Shown in pieces: positions 10,879 through 22,443 of a stretch of 64,000 nt of DNA. Made by a program: the position numbers and the translations under genes. Where the stretch lies: NCBI GenBank assembly GCA_036927565.1, contig JAYESD010000009.1, positions 26,627,601-26,691,600 on the forward strand, in the 5' to 3' direction. A model generated the notes under the pieces. The model worked only from the letters and a program-made list of their open reading frames with translations. It had not been told where the DNA came from and ran no database searches. Source of the DNA: Tuctoria greenei (taxonomy: Eukaryota; Streptophyta; Magnoliopsida; Poales; Poaceae). Every line of letters begins with the position of its first letter. The stretch's first letter is position 1.

Positions 10879-11742
10879 TGATGAGGACATCACAACAGCG
10901 GAGACTCATATTGAACTGCAAGGACCAATCACAAGAGCACGAGCACAGTTATTAAATCAGCAGGTGAATTTGTTCCTAAGTTCTTTTGCATGTGAGTTTG
11001 AAAATAGATTTCTATGTGATGATTTAATTTTTATTAGGAATAACGGAGAAGATCAACAAGTGAAGGAAAGGGGCCTTGGGAGCATGGAGAACCAGCTGGG
11101 ACGTCCACAAGTTGATGGAAACAGTTTACAACTCGGACTCGAGTTCAACTCGGAGTCCAGGAGCAGTCCACCTTAAAACGGACGCCCAGGAGGCATACGG
11201 ACTCCGTTTTCGACGTTCTACATGTGCACGGAAAGAGGAGAAGATAAACTTTCCAATGGTTCTGGTCCCACCTCAAAATTCCTCCGCAGTCATTGGGAAT
11301 CATCGAAACAAGTCGAGTCCAGATTTCTGTCCGGTGCTGCGCCACCGAATCGAGCCTTTGGGCCTTGTATCCCGTAAGAGTCCAATAGGGACGCGTCTAA
11401 TCGTGTTTTGGTCAAACCCTAGCCTATAAATACTGCAGCCGCCGGTCATATTCGGTGGCTTTTGCTTAGATCAATAATATCGCCGTTCTACGGTTTGTGA
11501 GACCCCAACTTCGCGATTTTCGATCGTGTCTTCGACGTTCTTGCTCGTGTTCTCGGTTGCACTTGCAGGGATTAGCCTTCTTGGCGAGGTCAAGCGTGTG
11601 CAGCACGGTTGATAACCAACAGAGCCGTGGTGTAGTGATTGCAGGGGTACTCGAACCGCTCGAGTGCCGCGGATCATCAACGTCGAGTTCTCCACCCCAA
11701 TCGACATACCTTTCGGAAGATCGGGCCTAAACCTACTCATCA
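10879..11742 (+). repeat. Element D 5' LTR
   Basis: It begins TGATGAGGACATC and ends CTACTCATCA. A TATAAATA box lies at 11425-11432. The first part encodes the same C-terminal tail as the 3' LTR (GPITRARA motif), with the frame still mostly open. Confidence 0.95.
11425..11432 (+). promoter_or_regulatory. TATA box of element D 5' LTR
   Basis: TATAAATA, repeated at 16962-16969 in the other LTR. About 320 bp remain to the LTR end, a typical R-U5 length. Confidence 0.7.
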
Positions 11743-11744
11743 AT

Positions 11745-11754
11745 TGGTATCAGA
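11745..11754 (+). other. Element D primer-binding site (tRNA-iMet type)
   Basis: TGGTATCAGA starts two bases after the LTR end and matches the first ten bases of the initiator-tRNA-Met primer site. Confidence 0.9.
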
Positions 11755-12390
11755 TTTCCAGGTTGCCTGTGAGGTATCTTTGTTTTTCTTCCATTAGATC
11801 GATTTTTTTTCGTACCTAGAGTCCACAGAAAAGCCACAAAAAAATTAGATCGTTTTTACCGCTTCCCAGACTATAGTGCCTGCAGTTTCATTTTTCAGTT
11901 TGCATTGTTGAGTTTGCATTCGTGTGGTTGAGTCTTGTTGCTGGTTTAGCTTTGTGTTTTTGGGTCCTAGTTATCATGTTTCGTCCTTGTTTTCTTGCTA
12001 TTCGACACCTATTCCACAATCCCTAAATAACAAACCGATCCGCCACGTTCATCGGTTTGCCCTAGCTAGCCGCCTTGCGTGAACTCCCGCATCGCCAGCC
12101 CTAGATTAGGTGACAAACCTTTGTGCCATTCATCCTTGAATCATCACACACCACCCCATTAGTTGCTGTGCAAATTTCCGATCGTTTTCGTATCCGATTG
12201 CGAGTTCTGTTCTCAAACCAAGTTGGAATCAATATCCAAAAAATCGTAACTCGGACAGCCTACCTTAAAACGGTCATTACTTTCGCATACGAACTCGAAA
12301 TCGGGCGAATTTTTTTTTTCAAATTCATCTACGCAAAATTTCGCATCCAATTTTCCGCAGCGTAGCCACGTTCGGCGAAATTAAATTTCC
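11755..12390 (+). other. Element D 5' leader
   Basis: Untranslated leader of about 630 bp. An 80-codon frame at 12123-12365 has no recognisable domain. It ends at the left breakpoint of the inverted gag, near 12390. Confidence 0.75.
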
Positions 12391-13716
12391 CAAGTTATTG
12401 CAGCTATCTCCATCAATTATAGTGTGTACACGGCAGTCCTTGACGATGAGAAACGTGTGGAAGAGGTTGTGTTGTTGTAGCTTGTCGTCGGTCTCCACTT
12501 TGGAGATCAAGGCACGCTGCACAATGATGCTTCTATAGTTCTCCGTTGCCACTGTACCAAGTACCTCTTCTTCGGTGTGTTCGTCATTTGGATCTGTAAA
12601 GTCAGTAGCAAGAGAATATTCATCTTCAACATCCGAAGTACTATCATACCCGCCATCATCGTGTGCTATGTATGCTCGTTTGCTCGGGCAATCTCTCATC
12701 ATATGACCAAGTCCCTGGCAGCGGTGACACTTAATGTTGGAAGTACGATCCGTAGAAGGAGTGGACGACGAATGCTTGAATGATGTCGTCTTGCTGCCTT
12801 CCGGCACGCGAGAAGGTAGAGCAGCAGGTATATTTCGTTGGCCGCCATTGGGTGGTGTAGTCGCTGCACGGGGGGTCGAAGATAGTGCTGTTTTGGATGG
12901 TGTAGTCGCTGGACGGGGCGTGAAGTTGCTCCTCGTGCGATGTTGCTGTTGTTGTCGGCCCTGTAATTCTTTTTCTGCCAACATAGCAAGCTGAAACAAT
13001 CTATTAACAGTATCATATTCCTTGTAATCAACAATGTCCTGAATTTCATGCCTCAACCCCCCATAAAAACGAGCTATTTTATCATCCATGTCCTCTACTA
13101 CCCCACAACGCAGCATACCCTTTTGTAACTCTTGATAATACTCCTCTACGGACATGTTACCTTGGTCTAAGCGCTGCAATTTTTTGCGAAGGTCCCGCTG
13201 AAAAGATGGAGGAACAAGTCGAACACGCATAGCTTCCTTTAATCTATCCCATGTTGGAGGATCAGTTCTAGTTTTAACAAGTTCATTCCACCATATGATA
13301 GCAAAGTCCTTAAACTCACTAGTGGCTTGACGAACTCTATGTTGTTCAGGAACAAGATGGGAATTAAATTTTTGCTCTACTGTCATCTCCAAATCAAGAT
13401 AAGCCTCAGCATCATAAGCACCAGAAAAAGAGGGTATAGTAAATTTCACTTTAGCAAAAGGATCATCAGGAGGACGATTATAATTGTTATGATTATTACC
13501 TCCCATACCTCGACGATAAAGTGGCAGTCTTGGCTGATTATTGTGGTCTTCCAGTTCATCATAAGCATTTTCTTCTTGTCTTCCAGCAAGAGGCAACCGA
13601 GCCTCAAAAGTATTCATCCGAAGAGCAAGGTCATCCAGTTGGCGAGTCAAGTTCGCCAATGACTCCTCCGTTGCTGCGTTGTATTTGGCGAACATATCCG
13701 TCATGGTCTTCATCAT
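12390..13716 (-). pseudogene. gag: Element D gag, inverted relative to pol
   Basis: The minus frame of 463 codons contains a coiled N-terminus (NLTRQLDDLALRMNTFEARL), the gag core around SFSGAYDAEAYLDLE and WWNELVKTRTDPPTWDRLKE, a basic Ser/Thr/Pro-rich part and a CCHC knuckle CHRCQGLGHMMRDC. It ends just inside protease, at HTIIDGDSCNN, where intact relatives have DGGS. LTRs, leader and pol all run on the plus strand, so this block lies backwards within the element. The rest of protease is absent. It cannot give a gag-pol product. Confidence 0.9.
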
Positions 13717-13747
13717 ATCACGTAATTCAGCATGTTGAACACATTCG

Positions 13748-16415
13748 TCATGAATTGTCTATTGCATTGCCCCCTCCTGTTGCTAACCTTTTGCAGGAGT
13801 TTGAGGATGTGTTTCCCTCCGAGATACCCCCTGGTTTACCACCGATGAGAGGCATTGAACACAAGATCGATTTGATTCCAGGAGCAAGTTTGCCAAATCG
13901 TGCAGCATACAGGGCGAATCCACAAGAAACTAAGGAAATTCAGTGACAAGTCCAAGATCTTTTGGACCGCGGGTACATTCGTGAAAGCCTTAGCCCTTGT
14001 TCTGTTCCTGTTCTTTTGGTTCCTAAGAAAGATGGTAGTTGGCACATGTGTGTTGATTGTCGAGCTATTAATAACATCACCATTCGATATCATTATCCTA
14101 TTCCTCGATTAGATGACATGCCTGATAAATTGAGTGGTGCTATCATCTTCACAAAAATTGACTTGCGTAGTGGTTACCACCAAATTAAAATGGCACTAGG
14201 AGATGAATGGAAAACTGCATTTAAAACCAAGTTTGGACTTTATGAGTGGTTAGTCATGCCTTTTGGTTTAACTAATGCACCCATCACCTTTATGCGATTA
14301 ATGAATGAGGTTTTACGTGCTTTCATTGGACAATTTGTGTTTGTTTACTTCGATGATATCCTCATTTACAACAAGTCATATGATGAACATCTTGATCATT
14401 TACGTGCTGTTTTTACTGTTTTGAGAGATGCACGTTTGTTTGGTAACCTCGAAAAGTGCGTCTTTTGCACCAATCAAGCCTCGTTTCTTGGCTATGTCAT
14501 TTCCTCGCAGGGAATTGAGATGGATGAGGCCAAAATTGAAGCAATCACCAGCTGGCCAGCCCCAACAACCGTCACACAGGTTCGTAGTATTCTTGGTCTT
14601 GCAGGTTTTTATCGGCGCTTTGTGCGGGATTTCAGCACCATTGCAGCACCTCTACATGAGCTAACGAAGAAGGGAGTTCCATTTCGATGTGGCGAACAGC
14701 AGCAGCAAGCTTTTGATGCTCTCAAATCGAAGCTTACACAAGCACAGTTGCTACAACTTCCTGATTTTGACAAGACCTTTGAGCTAGAATGCGATGCAAG
14801 CGGCATTGGTATTGGAGGCGTTCTCATACAAGGAGGTAAACCCGTTGCTTTCTTTAGTGAAAAACTTCATGGTCCTTCTCTGAATTATTCTACTTATGAT
14901 AAGGAATTGTATGCCTTAGTGCGTGTATTACAAACTTGGCAACATTATCTTTGGTCTAAGGAGTTTGTCATACATTCCGATCATGAATCATTGAAGTATC
15001 TTAAGTGTCAAACCAATCTGAATAAACGACATGCTAAATGGATTGAGTTCATAGAGTTGTTTCCATACATCATTAAGCATAAGAAAGGGAAGGAAAATAT
15101 CATTGCCGATGCATTATCTAGGCGTTATACCATGCTGTCCCAACTTGATCATAAAATCTTTGGTTTGGAAACAATTAAAGCATTATATCCTACTGATTTG
15201 GACTTCAAAGATGCTTTTGAAAATTGTAGAGAAGGAAGAATTTGGAATAAATATATGCTGAGAGGGTCTCCTCTATCGTGCTAACAAGCTATGCGTTCCA
15301 GCTAGCTCCGTTCGTCTATTACTTTTGCAGGAAGCACATGGAGGAGGTTTGATGGGACATTTTGGAGTGAAGAAAACTGAAGACGTGCTGTCCACACATT
15401 TCTTTTGGCCAAAGATGAGGCGTGATGTCGAGCGCTACGTGTCACGATGCACTACTTGCAACAAAGCTAAGTCTCGCCTTAACCCACATGGTCTTTATAT
15501 GCCTCTTCCTGTTCCTAGTGTACCTTCGGAGGATATTTCTATGGACTTTGTTTTGGGATTGCCTAGGACTAAGAGGGGGACGGAAAGTATTTTTGTAGTT
15601 GTTGATCGTTTTTCCAAAATGGCACACTTTATACCTTGTCATAAGAATGATAATGCCTCACACATTGCTGATTTATTTATGACGGAAATTATTCGTTTAC
15701 ATGGTGTGCCAAATACCACTGTTTTTGATCGTGATGCAAAAATTTTAAGTCATTTTTTGGAGAACTTTGTGGTATAAATTGGGAACCAAGTTGCTGTTTC
15801 AACTACATGTCACCCACAAACGGATGGACAGACCGAGGTAGTTAATCGTACTTTATCCACTATGTTGCGGGCTGTCTTGAAAACAAATTTGAAGTTGTGG
15901 GAGGAGTGTTTACCACATATATAATTTGCTTACAACAGATCCGTTCACTCCACGACAAAGGTAAGTCCATTCCAGGTAGTGTATGGTTTCAATCCCCATG
16001 CTCCTATTGATTTACTACCTTTGCCTCCTTCTGAAACTATAAATTTGGATGCTACACAACGATCTGAATTCATTCTTAAGATGCATGAAACTACAAAGAA
16101 AAATATTTAAATGATGAATGAGAAGTATAGGATTGCAGGTAGTAAAGGTAGAAAAGAAGTAAAACTTAAACCGGGTGATTTGGTGTGGTTACATTTGAGA
16201 AAAGAGCGATTTCCCGACTTGAGAAAATCTAAACTTATGCCACGAGCTGCTGGTCCTTTTAAGATCGTTGAAAAGATTAATGATAATGCATATAAGCTTG
16301 AATTGCCTCCTGATTTTGGGGTTAGTCCTACATTTAACATTTCAGAATTGCGACCGTACTTGGGAGAAGAAGATGAACTTGAGTCGAGGACGACTCCAAT
16401 TCAAGAGGGGGAGGA
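13748..16415 (+). pseudogene. pol: Element D pol: RT, RNase H, integrase
   Basis: It starts after protease with the LPPPVANLLQEFEDVFP linker. A TGA at 13944 interrupts the frame. RT (13962 onwards) has VLLVPKKDGSW, FTKIDLRSGYHQI, FGLTNAP and the box YFDD. RNase H has FELECDASGIGIGG and the HSDHESLKYL motif, ending at the ADALSRRY boundary. Integrase (15325-15777 and on) has the HHCC finger, DFVLGLPR and a DRDAK aspartate box. A frameshift near 15777 precedes the glutamate box (DGQTEVVN), and stops lie near 15920 and 16108. The GPY-like C-terminal region (AAGPFKIVEKINDNAYKLEL) is intact. Confidence 0.93.
16403..16415 (+). other. Element D polypurine tract
   Basis: AAGAGGGGGAGGA lies directly before the TG of the 3' LTR. 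It is inside the pol reading frame and encodes part of its acidic tail. Confidence 0.88.
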
Positions 16416-17279
16416 TGATGAGGACATCACAACAGCGGAGACGCACATTGAACTGCAAGGACCAATCACAAGAGCACGAGCACGATTATTAAATCAGCAG
16501 GTGAATTCGTTCCTAACTTCTTTTGCATGTGAGTTTGAGAATAGATTGCTATGTGATGATTTAATTGTTATTAGGAATAATGGAGAAGATCAACAAGTGA
16601 AGGAAAGGGGCCTTGGGAGCCTGGAGAACCAGCTGGGACGTCCACAAGTTGATGGAAACAGTTTACAACTCGGACTTGAGTTCAACTCGGAGTCCAGGAG
16701 CAGTCCACCTTCAAACGGATGCCCAGGAGGCATACGGACTCCGTTTTCGACGTTCTACATATGCACGGAAAGAGGAGAAGATAAAATTTCCAATGGTTCT
16801 GGTCCCACCTCAAAATTTCTCCGGAGTCATTAGGAATCGTCGAAACAAGTCGAGTCCAGATTTCTGTCCGGTGCTGCGCCACCGAATCGGGCCTTTGGGC
16901 CTTGTATCCCGTAAGAGTCCATTAGGGACGCGTCTAATCGTGTTTTGGTCGAACCCTACCCTATAAATACTGCAGCCTCCGGTCATATTCGGTGGGTTTT
17001 GCTTAGATCAATAATATCGCCATTCTACGGTTTGTGAGACCCCAACTTCAAGATTTTCGATCGTGTCTTCGACGTTCTTGCTCGTGTTCTCGGTTGCACT
17101 TCCAGGGATTAGCCTTCTTGGCGAGGTCAAGCGTGTGCAGCACGGTTGATAACCAACGGAGCCGTGGTGTAGTGATTGCAGGGGTACTCGAACCGCTCGA
17201 GTGCCGCGGATCATCAGCGTCGAGTTCTCCACCCCAATCGACATACCTTTCGGAAGGTCGAGCCTAAACCTACTCATCA
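16416..17279 (+). repeat. Element D 3' LTR, encoding the pol C-terminal tail
   Basis: 864 bp, TG...CA. The pol frame stays open from 16111 to 16833, so the last part of the product, with GPITRARARLLNQQVNSFL, would be encoded by LTR sequence. Pol frames overlapping the 3' LTR are known from CRM-type chromoviruses, where the LTR-coded part is called the CR motif; equating the two here is inference. TATA at 16962-16969. Confidence 0.92.
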
Positions 17280-17284
17280 TCGTC
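17280..17284. repeat. Target-site duplication of D, right copy (TCGTC)
   Basis: Matches 10874-10878 exactly. Confidence 0.93.
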
Positions 17285-18829
17285 AACCCACTTGGCACAA
17301 TGCTTATCCAAGTCTTGAGGCCCCCAAGGATCTCGGCGTTGGGCCTTTTGACTTGACCGTTGCTCTTCGAGTGAGCTAAGGACGCATAACAAACTTGAAC
17401 GCCAACGTCTTTGCAGTAGTTTTGGAATGCTGCACTAGTGAACGGGGTCCCATTGTCGATGAAGATCTTGTTCGGGACCCCGAACCTGCAGACAATCGAC
17501 TTGATGAACTTGACTGCGGACTCCTTGTTGATTTTGATCACTAGGCTACCTTCGGCTACTTGGTGCATTTGTCTACAGCAACATAGAGGAACCAGTACCC
17601 TCCAACTGCCTTGGGGAAGGGCCCAGGATATCCAGACCCCAGACCCTGAATGGCCAGGAGGGTGGAATCATCTGTAGCATTTGCACAAGAGTGTGAATCT
17701 TCTTGGCATGAAAGTGGCAAGCCTTGCAACTTTTCACCAGCTTGATGATGTCTTGGAGTGCCGTTGGCCAGTAGAAGCCATGTCAGAAGGCTTTACCGAC
17801 CAGTGTGCGGGAAGTAGCATGGTTCCCGCACTCTCCTTCGTGGATTTTTGCGAGCAAGTCGCAGTCCTCCTCCCGAGTTATGCACCGCAGTAGGATGCTG
17901 TAGGCGCCACGCCGGCAGAGGTCTCCTTCCACCAGCGTGTAGCATTTCGCCATCCTTACGATCCGCTCAGCGGATACATAATCCTCCAGAAGGATGTTGT
18001 CTGTCAGGTAGTCCCAGATCTCCGTGATCCATACATTGGGACTCTCCTGAGCTTCTGGATCTTGGGTGCTGGGTAATCTGAGGTCCTCGGTGATGCACAA
18101 GAACCTCGATGGCCCCCATGGTTTTAGGGCCGCTGAGGTCGCCAGCTTTGAGGTGTTGGGCTTGCCTTCTTCATTAGGTATTGCGGGCCTAGCTGTTGGT
18201 CGCACTAATCTCCTACTGAAGACACCTTCAGGAACCGGGGCCCCAGTGGAGGCCATAGTTGACAAGGCGTTAGCAATGGAGTTGTTGGTGCATGGTACGT
18301 GGCAGAATTCCAAAGCCTCGAAACCAGCTTCTAACTTCTTTACATGCAGTAAGTACCCAGCTAGCTGAGGGTCATTGCAGCAGCATTCACCCCTGACTTG
18401 CTTGATGATCAGCTGGGAGTCTCCCTTGACTGGCATCTGCTGGACACCGAGACCCTGCACAGCGGTCAGTCCGAAGATGAAGGCTTCATACTCCGCCATG
18501 TTGTTGGTCGCCTTGAAGTCAAGGCGCATCCCATACTTGAACTGCTCCCCTGTTGGAGAGGTGAGCAGTACACTGGCTCTAGCCCCTTGCTTCCGCGATG
18601 ATCCATCGAAAAAGAGCGTCCAGTGGGGTCTAGTGAGCACTAGAGCCCTATGCTCCGGTACGCTGACTTCCAAGCCCTTTGGGTTGCATGGTGAGGAAGT
18701 CCACTCAGCAATGAAGTCTGCTAGAGCTTGGCTCTTGATTGCATGCCGCGACAAGAAATTGAGCTCGAACTCCGCTAGTTTCACCACCCATTTGGTGATG
18801 TTACCATTCGCGTTGGGACTACAGAGCAC
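17285..18829 (-). pseudogene. pol: Element E second RNase H and integrase (N-terminal and core)
   Basis: The minus frame 17783-18829 starts at the end of the first RNase H. It then has the second, archaeal-type RNase H of Tat elements (LFFDGSSRKQGARA, ATNNMAEYEAFIFGL) and the start of the integrase HHCC finger. The core (17285-17750) has the aspartates of LDILGPF and FIDNGTPF. The glutamate position reads NGQVKRPNA, where relatives have NGQVER. A stop lies near 17570. It is cut by D at 17284. Confidence 0.88.
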
Positions 18830-20330
18830 CGCTCCAGTGGGAACGAGGTGACCACTGAGACTATGTGTGCCTGAAAGTAATGGCGAAGCTTCCTTGACGC
18901 AATTAGCACTTCATACAGTAACTTGTGTACTTCAAGGTACCTTGTTTTTTGCTTCATGTAGGACTTTGCTGATGAAGTAGACTGGGCGCTGGATAGCCAT
19001 GGCCCTCCCCGGGGAATCTGACGCACCTTCTTCCATCTGCTCCAGGTCTAGAGACTCCGCGTTTCCTGAATCTAGGGCGTCCTCTAGGGGCTGGGACCTA
19101 GAGGCTTCTTGATCTCCGAGGCCCCCTGGGGCACCCGACTACCCTCCGGGGGCTGGGACCCGGAGGCTTCTTGGTTGTTGGGGCCCCTGCGGTCATCAAG
19201 CCCTAGGGCTTGGTGTCTGCAGTAGGGCCCCCTTCCGTCTCTTCAGGTTGCTGAGTACAAGGTTGCCCTGCCACCAAGACCATGCTCACTACTCCTGTCG
19301 TGGCGACAATGTAGAGGTACAGGGGCTCCTATGCTTCGGGGCCACCATGATGGGCAACGATGTGAGTTGTCGCTTTAGCTCACAAAACGCCTTTTCTTCC
19401 TCCTCTGTCTAGACGAACGGTCCAGATTGGCACAACAGTTTGAAGAACGGGAGGGCTCGTTCAGCCAGTCTAGAGAAAAACCGGTTGAGCGCTGCCAAGC
19501 AACCTGCAAGCTTCAGCATATTCTTTACGCGGGCTGGAGGCCGCATCAGCTCTATGGCCTTGATATTCTCCAAGTTCGCCTAGATCCCCCGGTGTGAGAC
19601 CAAGAAACCAAGGATTTTCCCGGCTTTGACCCCGAACACGCACTTATCTGGGTTTGGCTTCATGCGTGTAGTCCGTAATCTATCAAAGACTAGGGTGAGG
19701 TTGTCTAATAATGATGTATGTGTTTGGATTTTGACAACGATATCGTCGACGTACAACTCTACCAGGTCCCGAATGAGGTCCACAAATGTTTTATGCATGG
19801 CACGTACAAAAGTAGGGAGAGCATTCTCAAGGCCGTAAGGCATGGAGACATAGTAGTAGAGGCCATCTATGGTTATAAACGCGGTATGCTCTTTGTCCTA
19901 TCTAGACATGGGGATTTGGTGGAACCCTGAGTAAGCATCTAGAATACATAGCAAGTTGCATCCCGAGGTTGAATCTATGATTTGATCTATCCTAGGGAGA
20001 GGGAAAGGATCTTTAGGACATTCCTTGTTGAGGTTGGTGTAGTCGATGCACATTTGAAGCTTCCCACCAACTTTGAGGACGACGACAGGATTGGCCAGCC
20101 ACCTGGGATGATGGACTTCTCGAATGAAGCCGGCATCGAGCAACTTCTTCATCTCTTCACGAATGAAGTTCTGCTACTCAATGGACTGCTTTCGTGGCCT
20201 CTGCTGCATCGGCCAGGCATCGGGGTAGATCTTCAGGTGGTGCTCGATCACCTCCCTGGGGATACCGGGCATCTGAGACGGTTGCAAGGAAAACATGTCA
20301 ACATTAGCTCATAGGAAAGCGATGAGTGCT
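18830..20330 (-). pseudogene. pol: Element E reverse transcriptase and first RNase H
   Basis: RT lies in two frames: 19898-20152 (CIDYTNLNKECPKDPFPLPR) and 19580-19843 (PYGLENALPTFVRAM and the intact catalytic box YVDD). They are separated by a frameshift near 19870. RNase H follows (VYFISKV-like, RYLEVHKLLYEVLIASRKLRH). Between RT and the RNase H motif lies a Gly/Pro/Ser-rich in-frame insertion at about 19030-19260, built of short GC-rich repeats, also seen in F. Confidence 0.85.
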
Positions 20331-20647
20331 GTTTCTTGTTTGCTGTCTAGACTACCCGCAATGCGGGTGGTCTGGGCAGCATCAGAGCCGATCTGGATAG
20401 CCTTGATGGGTACATCGTCATTGTCGAAGGGCTGCACCCGTGGTGCAGCGACGTAGTCGCACTCGCGCAGGCTCAACGAAGGCCGACTAGGTCTAGCATC
20501 GCCCGAGGCAGGTGCTGGGTCTGCCGCCAGTGCTCGGAGCTCCTACAAAGCATATACTGCTGCTGTGCGATATTTGCAGATCTTGAGGATGCCGGAGGGA
20601 GTCGGTATCTTGAGGACGAGGTAGCCGTAGGGGACTACAACCATGAA

Positions 20648-21300
20648 TCAGTATAGGGCTAGCCCACCAATAATGGCGTTGTAGGGGAGGCTAACCTCCA
20701 CGACATCAAATAGGATATTCTCTGTCCTGAAGTTATCGTCCGTTCTAAGAGTTACCCAGAGGTGGATGTTGCCGTACGTGATAACCTTCCCTGTCCCTAT
20801 CCTCGAGAATGATCTCGACGGGGTGAGCCCAAACAGAGGGATCTTTAGCTCGTCAAAGGCCGCACAACAAATGAGATTGAGGCCGGCCCCACCATCTATT
20901 AGGATGTGGTGGAACTTAACATTGACGATGGTGGGGGCGACGAGGAAGGGCAGAAGCCTGGCTCCCGACATGTTCTCGGGGCAGCTTGAGGCATCGAAGC
21001 TGATCGGCGTCTCCATCCATCTGTGATGTAGCACCGGGCATCAGTAGAGTGTAGCAACGCTACTGCTCGACGCAGGGTCTTGACTGCAATCCGGGACACG
21101 GGTTCCCAATATCTCCTACAGATGATGTGGAGTGCTTTGCAATGCTCGTGGTCACTGCTCAGATCAAGGTTCTCAGCCTGATGGACCATTTCAACGGCCC
21201 GTTCAGGCTCTTGGAACTCCATCTCCATGTCTTTGCTAACCTGCTGGTCGACCTTTTGCGGCTTGATCTTGCCTCCGCTCTTAAGCTTGATGCTTGTCAT
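20648..21300 (-). pseudogene. Element E protease and short upstream frame, no gag
   Basis: The frame 20648-21034 has the aspartic protease motif LIDGGAGLNLI and later ENILFDVVEVSLPYNAIIGG. The other protease sequences in this window begin at a similar place (F, 43436-44068). The overlapping upstream frame (20899-21300) starts 57 bp after the LTR and carries a highly charged segment of about 60 residues, then shifts into the protease frame. A full gag would need roughly 1.5 kb here; fewer than 350 bp are present. Confidence 0.82.
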
Positions 21301-21337
21301 TGCGATGACAGTGAAACCACCTTTTTGAGGGAAAATC

Positions 21338-21356
21338 CCCTATCTGGCACGCCAAA
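21338..21356 (-). other. Element E primer-binding site region
   Basis: The minus strand after the LTR reads TTTGGCGTGCCAGATAGGG. The form resembles the TTTGGCGCGCCAGGTAGGGG-type site known from RIRE2-like elements. F has TTTGGCGCTCTAGGAAGGG at the same place. Confidence 0.7.
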
Positions 21357-22443
21357 TGTCAAAGTGTTAAAGCGACACTTCTCCGGATCTTCTAAGGAGC
21401 ACCCCGCAGAGGTTCTTGATCGGCAGGGCTTAGTTCTCAATCTAGTCGCCGCACGTATGAGAGTATGAGAAGGTGGTTTTTACGTGGTTCGGGCCGTAAG
21501 AGCGTAACACCCTACTCCATAGTGAGGTTGTATTGCTGGTGTTTGTGTGTATTGGTGATTGGATGTTCAATCGTTGATCCTTTGTAATGGTGGCGGTCTT
21601 GTCCTTTTATAGACAAGGCCAGACGCCTTACAAGTGTGGTCTGGGGCCCAACAGGTGGTCTCGGGGCAATCTTATCCTAAAAGATATATGGCTTCTCGTA
21701 TAAGCTTCCTCTGGCCGAGGCTTGAAGACTTGCTTTCTTGTAGCATCTGCCGCCAGTGGCCCATGCGTAGTCGCTGATGGTGTCAGAGGATTTCTTGTCC
21801 GCCTGTCTGGTCGCTGCAAGCTACCCACCTTGCGGGGCAGGGTAGGCCTGCGATGTCTTCACTATGATGTTATTGGGCGCAGTGGTCTCTGACTATTGGC
21901 ATGCTCCGCGTTACCTACCGAAGGTGGGTGCCTGTGTTCGATGCTTGATATAGACGGGGCACACCACCCCTTAACTATCGCACTTCACCGCCCTAGGTGA
22001 GTCGCGGGACACGTGGCAGCTTCGGGGTTGGCCTCCGTCGGGGAAGGCCAGGCTTGGTCTTCGCGGCACGTGGCAGCTCTGGAGCCCTTCGGGGAATGCG
22101 GCAGCTCTGGGTCCCTTCGCAACACGGGGCAGCTCTAGAGCCCTTCGGGGTTCGTGGCAGCTCTGGAGCCCTTCTCTGCAGGAGACGTCGGGCCTGGTGC
22201 TTCGAGCCACATGGTTGCGCCGGACCTCGCCCAATAGTAGGATGAGGACCCGCCCGAACACGTGGCACCTTGAGAGCCCGTCTCCCCGGGGGAGCCGGGT
22301 ATCTTTGTGGTCTACGTGGCAGCGCTGGATCCCGTAGTTGAGGAAGGTCGGGGTCCGGCGCGTTCTGGACACGTGGCACCACCGAACGTACCTTGGTACT
22401 TTCAGCTTGTGCGCGAGGGTACCCCATCCGCGGGGTACCGACA
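21357..22443 (-). repeat. Element E 5' LTR (1,087 bp)
   Basis: Plus strand TGTCAAAGTG ... GGTACCGACA. It aligns with the LTR of K (51399-52483) and less closely with those of F. A TATA box (minus) lies at about 21604-21613. Its U3 part contains repeated CACGTGGCAG-like units (22010-22390), each next to GAGCCC-rich sequence, also present in K and F. Confidence 0.92.

Larger units (their letters stand above)
10879..17279 (+). mobile_element. Element D: CRM-like Ty3/gypsy chromovirus with both LTRs and TSD
   Basis: The 6,401-bp insertion has 864-bp LTRs at each end, a primer site, leader, an inverted gag, pol in sense orientation and a PPT. TSD TCGTC. In the first ~310 bp the two LTRs differ at about 14 positions, so the insertion is not recent. 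Assignment to the CRM/Reina side of the chromoviruses rests on the pol type and on the pol frame running into the 3' LTR. Centromere association cannot be judged from the sequence. Confidence 0.93.
8500..22443 (-). mobile_element. Element E: Tat-lineage Ty3/gypsy, gag-less, interrupted by D
   Basis: Minus-strand order: 5' LTR (22443-21357), primer site, short leader, protease, RT, RNase H, second RNase H, integrase, a 3' non-coding part with a minisatellite, and then the junction with B at 8499/8500. The integrase is split by D at 10879-17279 with a TCGTC duplication. No gag is present. The 3' LTR and any antisense ORF lie beyond B, outside the window. To its right E interrupts the LTR of G at 22444. 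Confidence 0.88.

Noticed and set aside
11471..11743. Minus-strand ORFs in the LTRs of D and A (with a shared peptide)
   Set aside because: They are antisense to the R-U5 of the LTR, shared only because the DNA is a repeat. No domain.
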